Source: Riptortus pedestris (Eukaryota > Arthropoda > Insecta > Hemiptera > Alydidae). Taken from it: a stretch of DNA of 64,000 nt. The stretch covers positions 1,035,001 to 1,099,000 of the forward strand of contig CM032229.1 of the NCBI GenBank assembly GCA_019009955.1, read 5' to 3'. A program made the translations under genes and the position numbers. Under the pieces are notes generated by a model, which did no database searches, was not told where the DNA came from, and worked only from the letters and a program-made list of their open reading frames with translations. Positions 11,101-22,659 of this stretch are shown piece after piece (the stretch's first letter is position 1; every line of letters starts with the position of its first letter).

Positions 11101-14100
11101 TCCAATGTGTTGGAATAACATACTGCTCATCTCATCTCACCACCTGTTCTCCATTTCTTCCACAGTAAGCTGCATATATAAATTAGAATAGAAATGTAAG
11201 CTGGATATGAGTTTTTTAAAGGAAAAATTATGATGAGTAGAAGTGGAGGGTATACTGAAGCTGGAAACAAGAAAGTACGAATAGCTCATTTCACGAGAAA
11301 GATCAGTTACGAGAAAATTTGTGGAACAACTGTTGTTGAGTAACTGTTTAACAAGATTGGTTTAATGTTATTTTTCAATCTGAATCATAAAATAGGAGAT
11401 ATTTTGAATTTTTGAATCTCTTCCCTTTAACTTCCCCCCCCCATCCCTAATCCAGGTCCAATTTTAGCTATTAATAATTTTTATTGTTAAATGGATTGGC
11501 TAAATATTGAGCATGGTATAGGTCAAATAATCATTTTTCAATCAAGAACATGGAATCTTAATTGAAGTGGTCATTACACAACATATGTGCATGAATCTCT
11601 TATAAAAAAGGTATGTTCAAAACAATTTTTGGTATTTAAGCTAGAAATAAGACGTTTCATGATATATTAGTTTTGTTGACATGGCAATGACTAAAAGAGG
11701 ATGTACTGAAGAACATTAAATTTGAAGCTTGATTGATTATATACAATTTTTCAATCCGACTCAAAATAATGGAAATATTTAGAATTTTCGATTTTCTATT
11801 CTCTAAACCTCCTCCTCTGTTTAGCCATCAATGAACTTGATCTTTAGTTTTCGAGGTAAAAATCAAACAAAAATTGTGACAGCTAGAGCAGTAACAGACA
11901 AGTATTTATATTGAATGGACCTCATTTTTGTCATCTCATGAGTAGGATTGTTGAACATTTGTGGAAATCTTTCCAAAAACTGCCTTGGGAATCATCTAAA
12001 AAAGGAAAAATAATGTTTATTGGGGCCGTCATAACAAAATTTATTGTTCACTAATGTTAATGTAGTATATGAGTTACAATAAAGAAGTAAGTAGGTACCT
12101 AGTATTGTAATGATAGCCGTCCTCCTCTGGAAGGCAGCAGAGTCGATGGACTGCTTGGCAGCATGTTGGCTATCTTCAGTGAGTGGGAGGAGGTCGCCAG
12201 TGAGGAGGGGAGCTGGGTGCAGCTTGTTGCACATCCTGTACACGACGATACTTACAATCAGCACCACTAGCTCTGGCGAGATGTATGTGACGTAACCCAT
12301 CACTGGAAGCCTGTCCAGCCTCACCAGGCCTATGTGTCGAAATATCCTCTCCAATAAGCCACCTAAAAATAATATTATTCTCTCATAATAGTTTATGTAA
12401 ATAATAATACAAAGACAGCCTAAGAGGGAAGTAGGTAAGTATGAGTGAATGAAAAATTAGTCTTTTATTGCTTCTTAAAAGGGTTTGATGTACAGGCAAT
12501 TTAAAATAAAAATATGCAGGTGATTAAAAATAAAAATAATTTCAAATAATAATACGAACGAATAATATAATAAGCATTACGGGAAAAAGTAGTCGGAGGG
12601 TGGAATACAATTTTGAGTAGAACAGTGGCATTAGAATAGGCTTTATAGCTTTGATGCAATTGTTTAACATTTGCTAATGATATGGCTCTTAAAGCAAAAG
12701 ATTGGTTAAACCAGAAACACATATTAACCCCTTTTCAAAAACAGGAAAACAAAGAGTAATTGGTTCATAGCGGACTTAGGTATTGCATACGGATACTAAA
12801 TGTATTAGAGTCTTCTTCATTTAAGTTACAAAAGGAACAAATTTCATCAATGTTTATAAGATATTTGTTGTGGGGTATAATTATTTTTATGATGGTTTTG
12901 TATGTCCTAAGCAGTGTAAGGAGGCATTGTACATTTACTTGGCAGCCAGATTGAAAATGGGAAGATAGTTGGCTGAATGTGCCGATATTCCTGAAGGAAG
13001 TAAGATCACTTCAAATATCTATTGGGAGAAGATTGTTATATTTTTCATTGAGTGTTCAATATTTATGTTTATTATTTACTGATGACTGGTTTTAATGGAT
13101 GAAGGTGTTCTCGTATTTCTACAAGTTTTATTTGCAATTGTAGGGCCTAATGATAGATTAGCTATACATCTTTCTACTTACGGAGGCATAAAGAATGATA
13201 AAGTCTTTTGAAAAATCAAACAAAACTTTGAATTAAGTCAAAGTTGCAATTTTATTATGTACATATAGCCTACGATTCATTTTTGTTTTTATTTGTTACA
13301 TGAATACCAAACCATATTTTTCAAATAAATGAAAATTTTCATTACTTCAATATATATACAAAATGGCAGTAGAAATGAGAAAAATAAAACAATAATTAAA
13401 TAACATAAATCAGAAAAAAGAAAAGAAAGTTAATCACACAAAGAGTATATAAAAATAAAATATAAACTTACATTATACTTTATACAATTAATTATAAGAT
13501 AAATTAATTGATATACAAACTTGAAAAGTGAAGTAGTTTTGTAAAACCATGCTCCCTAAAGCATGATCACTGAAGACAATGATAGTAGTAGAGCTGAAGT
13601 AGATAGAAGAATAGCACTTGCTAACCAAGCCTTCCAAAGCAAAAGGTGTATTTTAACCAATAATCATGGATACCAACAAAATGTTTGCTAAAACTTTCAT
13701 ATGAAGTGTACTGTTTTACAGGAGCAAAAGGGAATACTATAGATTGGAAGAAATTGGAAATATGGCATAGAATCACTATAAAGAGTTGGAGTAAAAACAG
13801 TCCACTGTGGAAGTTCTAAATGAGGTGAGAGAAAGCAAAAGTCATCACGGCCATGGAAAAAAGGAGAGTGAAAATTCTTGGACATATTATAAGGCAAAAC
13901 AACTTCATCACATATATATTTGAAGGTAAGGTCCTTGGGCATAGGTGAAGAGGGAGGCATAGAAAATCCTATTTCGAAGACAACTAACATCTCATGGATT
14001 TGGGCCGGTATAGTAATATGAAAAGAGGAGTTTCTGAAAGGACACAATGGTTGCAGAAAGGTATAGCCTTAAGATAATAATGGCTACCAAAAGTAAAAAT

Positions 14101-15329
14101 TAACATTTATAATCAACTTGCTAAAAACATAAATAAACATTTTTTTCTTTTTTCTTAATTTGGATAAAATTAATCGCTAATTCTTTACCCAGAAAGATGG
14201 AAATACATGTGTTTATTGATGCAAAAAAGTTATGGGCTGTGCAAATAAAATAATTTAAAAAAAAATATTATTTAAAAAAAGTTTAAAAAGGGGCTCAGGT
14301 TGACTGTGTGGGTTAAGGGGATGTTCTTAATCTCATACAGTAAACCTAGAGAGGCGGGTATGATTCCCGCCCGGGGCTGTAGAAACTTATTTGATGACGG
14401 ACTCAATAAATAAATTCCTTAGTCCTTAGTTAGAAAAGATATGGCCCTTTAGATAACCTGTCCCAATTAGCCAAAGTAGCATAAAGTGGATGTAAATAAA
14501 TAAATAACTTTTAAAAAAAGAGTTAATGGAGTGAATATGAAAGGTTTTTCTTCTTATTTTGAAAAAAATAAACAAAAAAAGCAAGTTTAGAATAATAATA
14601 ATAATAATCTCATTTAAATCCCATAGGTCTCTTGCTATAAGGTAAAAAAGCAGCTCTTGGGATCTAGAGACTCATGCTTAGTATTGATCTAGGAGTTTTA
14701 AAGTCTGGCAGACGAAGATGCTATGCTTCAGTAATTCATTTCAGAAATATATATATTTTAAGGAATTAGTACAAATATATAATGAAGTATTGAAAAATCT
14801 TCATATTTCAGAAGAGTTCTCCACAGTAAAAAAATGGGAAAAGTTATCATTAAACTACTGCCTTTTTGCCATGAGCAGAACTTTAAAAATGATAGAGCTA
14901 ATGATTCATAAAAAATTGACAACTACTTTAATTGTTTGTTTTTTTAAGTATAGGTATTAATTAAATGAATACCCATACTTAAAAAAACGTATAGATGTAT
15001 GGATTCAATTAAAAAAATAAACATACATTTTGGTTCGACAAGGTGACCATAAGGAGGAAATGCGAATGATAAAACCAACTGGAAAGCAATTGTTGCAAAC
15101 AAATTTAAGCATGTCAGTACTATGATGGCCCTTTGGTAATGTCCAGCACTTCCTGAAAAAATATTAAAAAGTATTAATTGATAAGTAGAAAATAGTCCAA
15201 ATAAAGCAATAATATAAATAAAGTAAATCTTACCGGCCATAGTTTTTGGTGATGGAACAGGAACAACGGGTGCAAGGAAGAGAAAGAACAAATATACCAG
15301 AGAAAATCCATTCTGCCTCAGTGTAATCC
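8037..15329 (-). CDS. Piezo: Piezo-type mechanosensitive ion channel, N-terminal exons (partial)
   Basis: Piezo proteins form large trimeric plasma-membrane cation channels opened by membrane tension. Exons in transcript order are 15329-15234, 15152-15048, 12362-12099, 11026-10780, 9344-9185 and probably 8153-8037. All have AG/GT borders and matching phases, giving about 329 codons. Family landmarks are NGFSLVYLFFLFLAPVVP (first hydrophobic blade segment), ERIFRHIGLVRLD followed by ISPELVVLIVSIVVY, then AGILRPSLLSGVYYVSFLGL and WIQEILPPDSPVPR. The next exon has YLGLTALRVTSCDGDP and WASFVNPFMLIVLYFAL. Human and fly Piezo have the corresponding RHIGV/RHIGF, RPS(A/V)..(S/G)(V/F)Y and (V/I)SYQ/CYQ blocks. 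The first exon seen starts within a codon and needs one more upstream coding exon, which is absent from 15340-15734. The remaining ~2000 residues are not in this window. Introns contain degenerate DINE-1-like elements and a SINE. Confidence 0.9.
9975..10490 (-). mobile_element. Degenerate DINE-1/HINE-like element in a Piezo intron
   Basis: Minus-strand copy recognised from AATATCTCAGTTAATATTC, AAACTTGCGACCACTAGAGC, ATGGACCTCATTTTTATC and the end CAACCTCAATAGCTAATTTC. It has no (TA)n tract. An A-run of about 23 bases at 10019-10041 lies at its right-hand side. It is old and diverged. Confidence 0.5.
11080..11990 (-). mobile_element. Degenerate DINE-1/HINE-like element(s) in a Piezo intron
   Basis: It begins on the plus strand with the reversed 3' end (CTGCGTAAACTAAGCAGATT) directly beside the Piezo exon at 11026 and runs to GGACCTCATTTTTGTCATC and AGTAGGATTGTTGAACATTT. 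Two sets of core-like sequence (near 11400 and 11760) suggest two overlapping insertions. Confidence 0.45.
12400..14280. other. Piezo intron sequence
   Basis: Lies between Piezo exons 12362-12099 and 15152-15048. It is AT-rich, with no exon or recognised element before the SINE at 14290. Confidence 0.6.
14290..14510 (+). mobile_element. tRNA-derived SINE in a Piezo intron
   Basis: Head GGGGCTCAGGTTGACTGTGT, B box GTATGATTCCCGCCCGG, body with TATGGCCCTTTAGATAACC and CCCAATTAGCCAAAGTAGC, tail of AAATAAATAAATAA. It is antisense to Piezo. Confidence 0.75.
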
Positions 15330-15339
15330 CTGTAACAAA

Positions 15340-15734
15340 AACATTAGTTTGTTTAGTTTATGATGTGCTAAATAAAGAATGCATGCTTACATGTAATATG
15401 GCCGAATAATGAAAAAAATATTAAGAAAAGGTAGTGGGATTTATTAAAATTAGGAGTAGTATTGGTGAGTTTTTTTTATATTTATATATATATAGATATA
15501 TATAGTGTTAAAAAAAGCGAATAGGAAAATAAATCAAAAACTGAATAAGCTAATAATAATTTTTCATGTCTCAAAGACTATGATATCAAATATCTCTATG
15601 TAATGGCGGCGTCGGTAGCTCTTTGGGCGGAATGATTCTAGAATCGATAGGCAAAAGAGCGGAGCTTAGCGCAGTGTCATCTTCCCTTTCGTGCAGTTCG
15701 GTTTGATAGAAGTAATAGAATATTATATTTCAGA
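15340..15734. promoter_or_regulatory. Intergenic or intronic segment between Piezo and PSMB2; PSMB2 promoter region
   Basis: These 395 bases separate the first visible Piezo exon from the PSMB2 ATG. Bases 15601-15720 are much less AT-rich than the flanks and contain the likely PSMB2 5'UTR (CGTGCAGTTCGG near 15691). No TATA box is obvious. On the minus strand no ATG-initiated segment ends in a usable donor for Piezo; the ATGs found there run into stops within a few codons. Confidence 0.45.
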
Positions 15735-17462
15735 ATGGAGACGGTACTTGGTATTGCTTGTCAGGATTTTACAATGCTTGCCACAGATTGTTCCGCTACT
15801 CAGAGCATTCTTGTTATGAAAACAGGTAATTACTTCTTTAAAAGACAGCTACTTTGTCTTTAACCCTGCAATTCCTTAACTTTGCGTTAATATTCATTTT
15901 ATGTACCAATCGACAACTATCAATACCTCTATGAATAAGGTTTTCTTCAAAACTAATAAAGCATGAACTTCTTATCTGCTAATTCTAAGCTACAACTCAT
16001 TTTGGCTTTCAGATGAAAAAAAAATTTTCCCCCTTGGAACAAATTTAATTCTGGCTGTTACCGGAACTAGTGGTGACACTTCACAGTTTGCAGAGTACAT
16101 TGCAAAGAATGTCCAATTGTATAAAATGCGGAATGGATATGAGCTGAGCCCTCATGCAGCTGCACATTTCACTAGGCACAACCTTGCAGATTATCTCAGA
16201 AGTCAGGTTAGTAAGAGCTAATTTTCTGTTCATTATCTATATTACTTATGGGTCCAATCCTTTGATGACTTTCAATTTGTTTTCCATCAAGTAACATGGA
16301 ACAGAGTAGGTTATAATCATGGTTATACTGCTATAACAATATCAACTCTTATTATTTTAAACAATGAAGAGAGGCAAATACTCATTAAATTATTTATTTA
16401 TGACACCGGTTCGGTTTATGATTGCCTGTAAGACATTATTTTCTTTTTTTCCCCTATCAGTTAAAATGGGTAGCTCCTGAGTATTTAACTACACTCTTTA
16501 AATCATTGACATAATTCTAAATTCATGAGTTTGGAATTCGCTTTATATCTTGCAACTAACTTCTCTGTTGTATTGTGTTGATAAGCTATGGATTTAAGTC
16601 AATAACGCCTTATACGTGCAATCGTCAGTACCTTGAACCGAATAATTAAGAAGACCCAAGTGTATTAATACGAATGGTCCATTTGACTTTTTCTATTTAT
16701 TTATCATAATGAATGAATGTCCTCTGTATGTTTCTATAGCTATTCTATGTTACCTCCCTGTATTAGGGAGGGAAGGATGAGTGGTTTCATCTGATGAGTT
16801 TTACACCAAATAAATTGTTAACTATTTTAGAATTGGAACCATGACTAAGCTATTCAAATTAACAACAGCTTTAAATGCATGACTAACCTCAGCCCTAATT
16901 TTTATTAACTTAAGTTGAAAATTGTTAAGTTCATTGTTTAACAAATTATTATATTTTAAATAATGAGAGATTCAAAATATTTAACAAAAAATATGATTGT
17001 ATATAAATTTGTGGAGTTATTAGCCTCTGTAATGTTTCATCAGATGCTCCCAACTAATGTGAAAATAATACTTAATTTGCATTTAAAGGTTTTACAGAAA
17101 CCATCATTTGTCGTTCTCTGTAATAATACTTCAGTTGTCTTATTATTGCATGTTCGGTGAACTAATATTAACCTTAACTATGAGTAGCCCTTTTCGCATG
17201 ACTAGTTCCTATAATTATCAAACATTTTACAGGATTGGTCCAATTAAGCTAATGGAAGAAGCTTTATGATGTAATAAAGGAATACCGTAACTGCGCTAAC
17301 CTTAAAAAATGACATGACTAGTTCACTCAGGCAAAGAAATAAGAAGATGTAGAGATGTTTTTATGTTGATACATTTTCTATGAAAATACAGGTGTTCTTA
17401 AAAGCCTGAAATAATTGGGACGAAAGTTCCTAATGTTATCCGTTCTCTCCTTTTCTTATTTG

Positions 17463-17511
<49 letters not shown>

Positions 17512-19322
17512 AGTGTGTGTGTATTAGATAATCAAGGATTATAGCGTTGCTTGGGTTAGCCATGTGAATTAAGGCGCTGGTCTTATCCCACTTGTTAAAC
17601 CTAGAGTAGTGAGTTCGATTCTCACCTTGACAAAATCATTAAATAAACGTTCAGTTTCCATGGTTCAACAGAATTATCCGTTCTGATTTTCCCTGAACCT
17701 ATTTTGACCAGTTTTGATCTGAAAGGCATCTCGTATAACATTATTGTAATAATGTATATATAATTATTGGTGTAACATCTAGTTGTGCACCTCCCCTTTA
17801 GATGAAAACCAATTGAAGGGAAGGAGGGTTTAGAGAGGGGCAGGAGTATAGAATTGAATTGACTGCTCTGTACCTATTAGAGATACAAAAGGTTTGTATG
17901 GAACAAATGTTGTTTCTCATGAACAAATCTATTAATTATCTTCGAAGTCATTTGTTGTCTGATGTTTTGCAACAGAGATTTCGTATACTTTTAAATGAAA
18001 GCATTTTGTTTATTTAATTTATTAGAAATTCAGGGAGCTCATAAGATGCCCACATCAGATATTATAATCAAGAATATTATTGAAATATATCAATTTTTAC
18101 TGTGCCAAAGGGCATGCAGGTCAGACATGGAACTCATTCCTGTCTCTTTCAGCTGTGTGTTGCAAATGCTCCATTTATTTATTCCAAATTATGATTTTAA
18201 TGGATTTTATATAAATATTATTTTATGGAAATAAATAATATATTTGCAGACTCCTTACCAAGTGAACCTGCTTCTTGGGGGCTACGATAAGGAGAATGGA
18301 GGGGAGCTGTATTTCCTCGACTACTTAGCGTCGTACCAGCAGGTGAAGTTTGCTGCTCATGGCTATGGTGGCCTCATCTCCTACAGTATCCTTGATCGTT
18401 ATGCCGGAAGAGGTAACTACTAATTATCCAATTATAGAATTCTATATCTTCATTTTGAAGCTAGTTAGCTTTAATCAGCTAAGAAGGTAAAGCGTCATAG
18501 CTTTGAAAATAATACAGTTGATAATTTTGTTATTGATGCGTAATAATATAATAACTGTAACTCTTAAGTAAAAGGGTGTATATTGAAATGTTTTATTACT
18601 ATAATATAAAGTTTTTGCAGTTATGATGTATAGTCTACTTTCAGTTATCAATCTGCACTATTAATTTCATGCTTCTTTGACAAATGATGCAGGAATGGTG
18701 GGGGTAGAACTTGTATCAGTTATTCTGTTTCGTAATAGAACTGAATGGGCTATTCAGCACTCTAGTTTGTGGCTTAGATAATAAAGAATATGCTGAGGTA
18801 GGAAAATAATTGAAATAGTAACACAGATTTATTAACAATATATTATCACTTCACAAAATATGCTATAGAACATACAGAAAGTAGAGTTTCAGTTATTTTT
18901 TTTATATATGCCTTTATTGAGAATAACATGAGAAACAATTACAATGCATTGCATTTGTTACAGTTGTTAAGGTTACAGATAGGAAAATCCTCATAAAAAG
19001 TTACCTTCAGAAATGAATTAAACAATAAAACCTTTCAGTTTCTTTTCATATCTAATATGTATAAAAAACATTTTCTTAACAATTAATTAATGTGCTTGCT
19101 TTAGAAATAAATAATACAAGAAAATTAGTAAAGTTTGTGATCTGCTTTGCAGATATGAGCGTAGAAGAAGCATACCACGTGATGAAGCTGTGCATAGCTG
19201 AGATTCAGAGGAGGCTCATCATAAACCTCCCCAACTTCAATGTTCACATTGTCGATAAGGATGGCAATAGGGAGCTCAAGTCTATTACTAAAGAAGACAT
19301 CGTTGAATTAACTAAGAAATAA
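15735..19322 (+). CDS. PSMB2: Proteasome subunit beta type-2 (beta4), four exons, complete
   Basis: Structural, non-catalytic beta4 subunit of the 20S proteasome core, the cytosolic and nuclear protease that degrades ubiquitinated proteins. The exons are 15735-15825, 16013-16206, 18250-18412 and 19153-19322. All introns are GT-AG, the phases agree, and 618 nt give 205 residues plus TAA, close to the ~201 residues of the human protein. It begins [12 protein letters not shown] and exon 2 carries the family signature [16 protein letters not shown] followed by [16 protein letters not shown]. Exon 3 has AAHGYGG and SILDRY, and exon 4 has [15 protein letters not shown]. There is no N-terminal propeptide or catalytic Thr1, as expected for this inactive subunit. 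The start is the only ATG in frame with the conserved N-terminus. An AATAAA lies 41 bases after the stop. Intron 2 (2.0 kb) holds a SINE and a (TA)n tract. The gene lies head to head with Piezo. Confidence 0.97.
17466..17523 (+). repeat. (TA)n-(TG)n microsatellite in PSMB2 intron 2
   Basis: About 38 bases of alternating A/T followed by a TG/GTGAGTG run. Confidence 0.9.
17549..17653 (+). mobile_element. tRNA-derived SINE head in PSMB2 intron 2
   Basis: CTTGGGTTAGCCATGTGAAT (A box), GAGTTCGATTCTCACC (B box), then ATCATTAAATAAACG. It is 3' truncated, sense to PSMB2, and lies just after a (TA)n(TG)n tract at 17466-17523. Confidence 0.65.
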
Positions 19323-19362
19323 CTTTTTTCCTGTCTGATTTTGTATAATGTTATTTTTACCT

Positions 19363-19368
19363 AATAAA
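19363..19368 (+). promoter_or_regulatory. Poly(A) signal of PSMB2
   Basis: A canonical AATAAA lies 41 bases after the PSMB2 stop codon, in AT-rich sequence with a TGTTTTGTTT stretch about 30 bases further on. It is the likely cleavage signal. Confidence 0.75.
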
Positions 19369-19786
19369 TATGTTTATTAATATGTAGTATACATGTTTTG
19401 TTTACCCATGTCATTCAAAAATTCCAAGACTGATCCTCAACCATATCAGGCTCCAGTGCCGCTTAATTTGTGATTGCCCTAATCATTTGCCTTAACATAT
19501 ACATATTCAACTTGTATGGATGAGAGTGTATTCGAGCAAATAGTTATGACAGATTCTTTTTATTTATCTACTACTGATAACAGTCTTAAATAGGAAATTC
19601 CAATATTTTAAGGTTAGTAGATTTTGAGTTGTGAGATATATTATACAAACGTTACACAGAAGCTATTCAAATGGGTCCAAGGAAGGGCAACAGATATCTG
19701 TTGGAATCTGAATACTCAAGATTTTCATGATTACAATTCTTCCTTTACCTTGTACAAAGAAGAAAAAATGTCCTGTTATTACTTTT

Positions 19787-20178
19787 AGCAGAATCCCTCT
19801 GGCAAATCAGCTATTGAGATTGTAATCATGACGCGATTTTCAAAAAAATTCCATTGACCCTACGCAGAAAATGACAAAAATAAGGTCCGTTCAAATATAT
19901 ATATATATTTGTCTGTTAATGCTCTAGCCAACCAAACTTGATATTTAATCTGAAATTATTGATGGTCTACAATTGTTATTCTATGCACTTTTTCAGAACT
20001 CAAGCATTAAGCAAGTTATTCGTACTTCCTTGTTTCCTGATTTCAGTAGCCCTTCCCACATTCTATTCATCTACTTTTTATATAGAAATAGAGAATATGT
20101 GGTGAGATGAGATCAAAAGTATGTTAAGCCAGCATGTGGGAAATCTGCTTAGTTTATGCAGCCACTGAGTGGCGGACT
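19787..20178 (+). mobile_element. DINE-1/HINE-like element, internally deleted
   Basis: Starts AGCAGAATCCCTCTGGCAAATCAGC, has a short (TA)n at 19896-19907, and ends GTGGGAAATCTGCTTAGTTT then GAGTGGCGGAC. Most of the core is missing, giving about 390 bases against ~670 in full copies. Confidence 0.6.
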
Positions 20179-20619
20179 TGATTTTTCTTTCTATAGTCTG
20201 TTACCAGATACAAACGAAATGAATCTTTGCAAGACACCAAAATGTATATTCTTTTGTGTTACTGACAACACACAACAATTAGTTAAGAGTAATAGGTGAG
20301 GGACTATTTCATTTTATTATGTGCTGCCTCTATTGTTATATGATTACTCTATTTAAATTACCTATAAATGTTGCTCTATAAATATTTTCTCTAACATGAA
20401 TATTAACAGAGGCATTTGGATTTCTTAGTTTTCAGCATTATGTAAAATCCCACTCCTACTCCTGTTATATCATGAACCACTTTATTCAAAGTATATACAC
20501 CAAATATTGTTTACAAGAGATCTTTATTATGCTAGATACAACCTAATTTGCTGTGTGATGTCAGCAATTAAGATTTTATGTTCTATCTCAAAAATGTTTA
20601 TTTTACCTATACTATACTT

Positions 20620-20900
20620 GATATTTAACCGTTTCAGTATACACTAAAGATCGTATTTGTTATTGGCTGAAATCGGACGTGGAAAAGTGGGGGTTTAGGA
20701 GAGGGGATTTGAAAATTTAAAATATTTCCGTTATGAGTCGAATCGTAAAATGTTATAGTTCCAATCTTGTTAAAACTATTGACGTTTTGCAATTGTTGAA
20801 CTATGCATTTCTTCGTAACTCAATTCGTACTTTCTTGTTTTCTGAGATTTCCAGAACAACCTTATTAATTTACCTATTCTAAGAAGGAGTATTTATTCAC
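20620..20900 (+). mobile_element. DINE-1/HINE-like core fragment
   Basis: Contains the diverged core (TTGATATTTAACCGTTTCAG, GGCTGAAATCGGACG, TATTTCCGTTATGAGTCG) without recognisable ends. Confidence 0.4.
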
Positions 20901-21165
20901 ACAAAAATGCTTCAAGAGCAAACTTCCTTGAACCACTTCAAGCCATAGAGAGGCAATATCCCAGCCAGTCCTTTTAACGATCTATTAATGAATGACATAA
21001 TATTTATTTAAAACCATTTAAATTGATACCATTCTTATTGTTGCCTTTGGGAACAATAGTGTTGCGAAAACTATGCACATGAAAAATTAAACAGGGTTAA
21101 TCACATATTTAAGAAGTACAAGTTAGATGAAACAGAAGGTAGGAACTTAGATCTCTCTGCTCGTC

Positions 21166-21209
21166 TATAAAAGAGCTCCAGCTCGCTTGAGAGTAAGTTT
21201 TGTTCAGTT
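21166..21209 (+). promoter_or_regulatory. TATA box with downstream initiator-like motif
   Basis: CTATAAAAGAGCTCC (TATAAAAG at 21166-21173) is followed by an arthropod initiator-like TCAGTT at 21204-21209, and then by the start of a GTGAA/CAGTG-rich tandem array. This looks like an RNA polymerase II promoter, for example of an LTR element or a repetitive transcript. The TATA-to-initiator distance (~40) is longer than usual, and no open frame of note follows. Confidence 0.35.
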
Positions 21210-21260
21210 CTCGTAAAGTGAATAACAGTGTGTTCAGTGCAGCTTTAGTTGCAGGGGGGT

Positions 21261-22652
21261 ATAGTTATTTATTATACAAGTGACGAAAGTAGATCATTTT
21301 ACAACTCGAGTGAAACGTTTACCCACACGAGCAAAGCGAGTGTGATAATTTCACGAGAGTTGTAAATTCTACTTTCATCACGAGTGTAATATTAAATTTT
21401 TTCTGTAATCTTGTAATACATGATCAGATCTAACCAGAATATGAACAAAATTAGGATGTTGTGAAGATTATGGTATGTTGTTGGTAGGTTATAAGGATGG
21501 TTTTGAAAGGTTATAAGCATAGTTATAAAACAACTAGGGATGATTGTGAAGTAGTGCAGTTATAAACAAGTGCAGGTTATAAACAAGGAAGGTAATTATT
21601 ATTATATTTAAATTTTAAAATATATTGATTATTTCCACCAATAATTCATTCACATTTCAATTTATTTTTTTAAAATAAATTCTTACAATGTTAAGAAACA
21701 TTTAAAAGCATTTAATTTCCAACTTCAAATTATTTTTTAATTTATACTTGTTACTAATTAAGAAGGCAATTCACTTTCTTCACTCGGTTGCAAAATGTTT
21801 CACTTTCTTCACTCATTTCAGTTTAGTAATGTTACCATTATTCAACGATTACAGAAAAAATACTTTTTTCTGTAATTGTTGAATAATTACAGCATTTTAA
21901 CAAAATAAATTGAAATGTGAATGAATTATTGGTGAATTCACAACATACTAATTTTGTTCATATTCTGGTTAGATCTTATCATGTATTACACGATTACAGA
22001 AAAAATTTAATATTACACTCGTGATGAACGTAGAATTTACAACTCTCGTGAAATTACCACACGAGCGAAGCGAGTAAACGTTTCACTCGAGTTGTAAAAT
22101 GATCTATTTTCTGTAATCGTTGAATAATGGTAACATTACTAACATTTCTTCACTTGTGAAGAAAGTGAATTGCCTTCTTAATTAGTAATAAGTATAAATT
22201 AAAAAATAATTTGAAGTTGGAAATTAAATGTTTCTTAACATTGTAAGAATTTATTTTAAAAAAATAAATTGAAATGTGAATGAATTATTGGTGGAAATAA
22301 TCAATATATTTTAAAATTTAAATATAATAATAATTACCTTCCTTGCTTATAACCTGCACTACTTCACAATCATCCCTAGTTGTTTTATAACTATGCTTAT
22401 AACCTTTCAAAACCATCCTTATAACCTACCAACAACATACCATAATCTTCACAACATCCTAATTTTGTTCATATTCTGGTTAGATCTGATCATGTATTAC
22501 AAGATTACAGAGAAAATTTAATATTACACTCGTGATGAAAGTAGAATTTACAACTCTCGTGAAATTACCACACTCGCTTCGCTCGTGTGGGTAAACGTTT
22601 CACTCGAGTTGTAAAATGATCTACTTTCGTCACTTGTATAATAAATAACTAT
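21261..22652. mobile_element. Foldback element with ~0.5-kb inverted arms
   Basis: The left arm 21261-21780 and right arm about 22159-22652 are near-perfect inverted complements, beginning ATAGTTATTTATTATACAAG and ending with its reverse complement. Each arm carries smaller palindromes (GAGCGAAGCGAG) and GATCATTTTACAACTCGAG. The centre (21785-22155) holds further rearranged, inverted pieces of the same arm, so the element is a nested palindrome. No transposase is present, which is typical of foldback or MITE-like elements. It sits inside the GTGAAGATCAGTGCAG tandem-repeat locus. A second arm lies at 33420-34663. Confidence 0.8.
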
Positions 22653-22659
22653 TATGTGA

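Noticed and set aside
10755..11105. Single 116-codon minus-strand ORF starting MEICLVYAGLCDRF
   Set aside because: Its first part is the reversed 3' end of a DINE-1-like element and intron; only 11026-10780 is the Piezo exon, joined through splice sites.
12110..12295. 61-codon plus-strand ORF
   Set aside because: Antisense shadow of Piezo exon 12362-12099.
14944..15291. 115-codon minus-strand ORF as a stand-alone gene
   Set aside because: It fuses two Piezo exons with the unspliced intron between them and runs into intron sequence after 15048.
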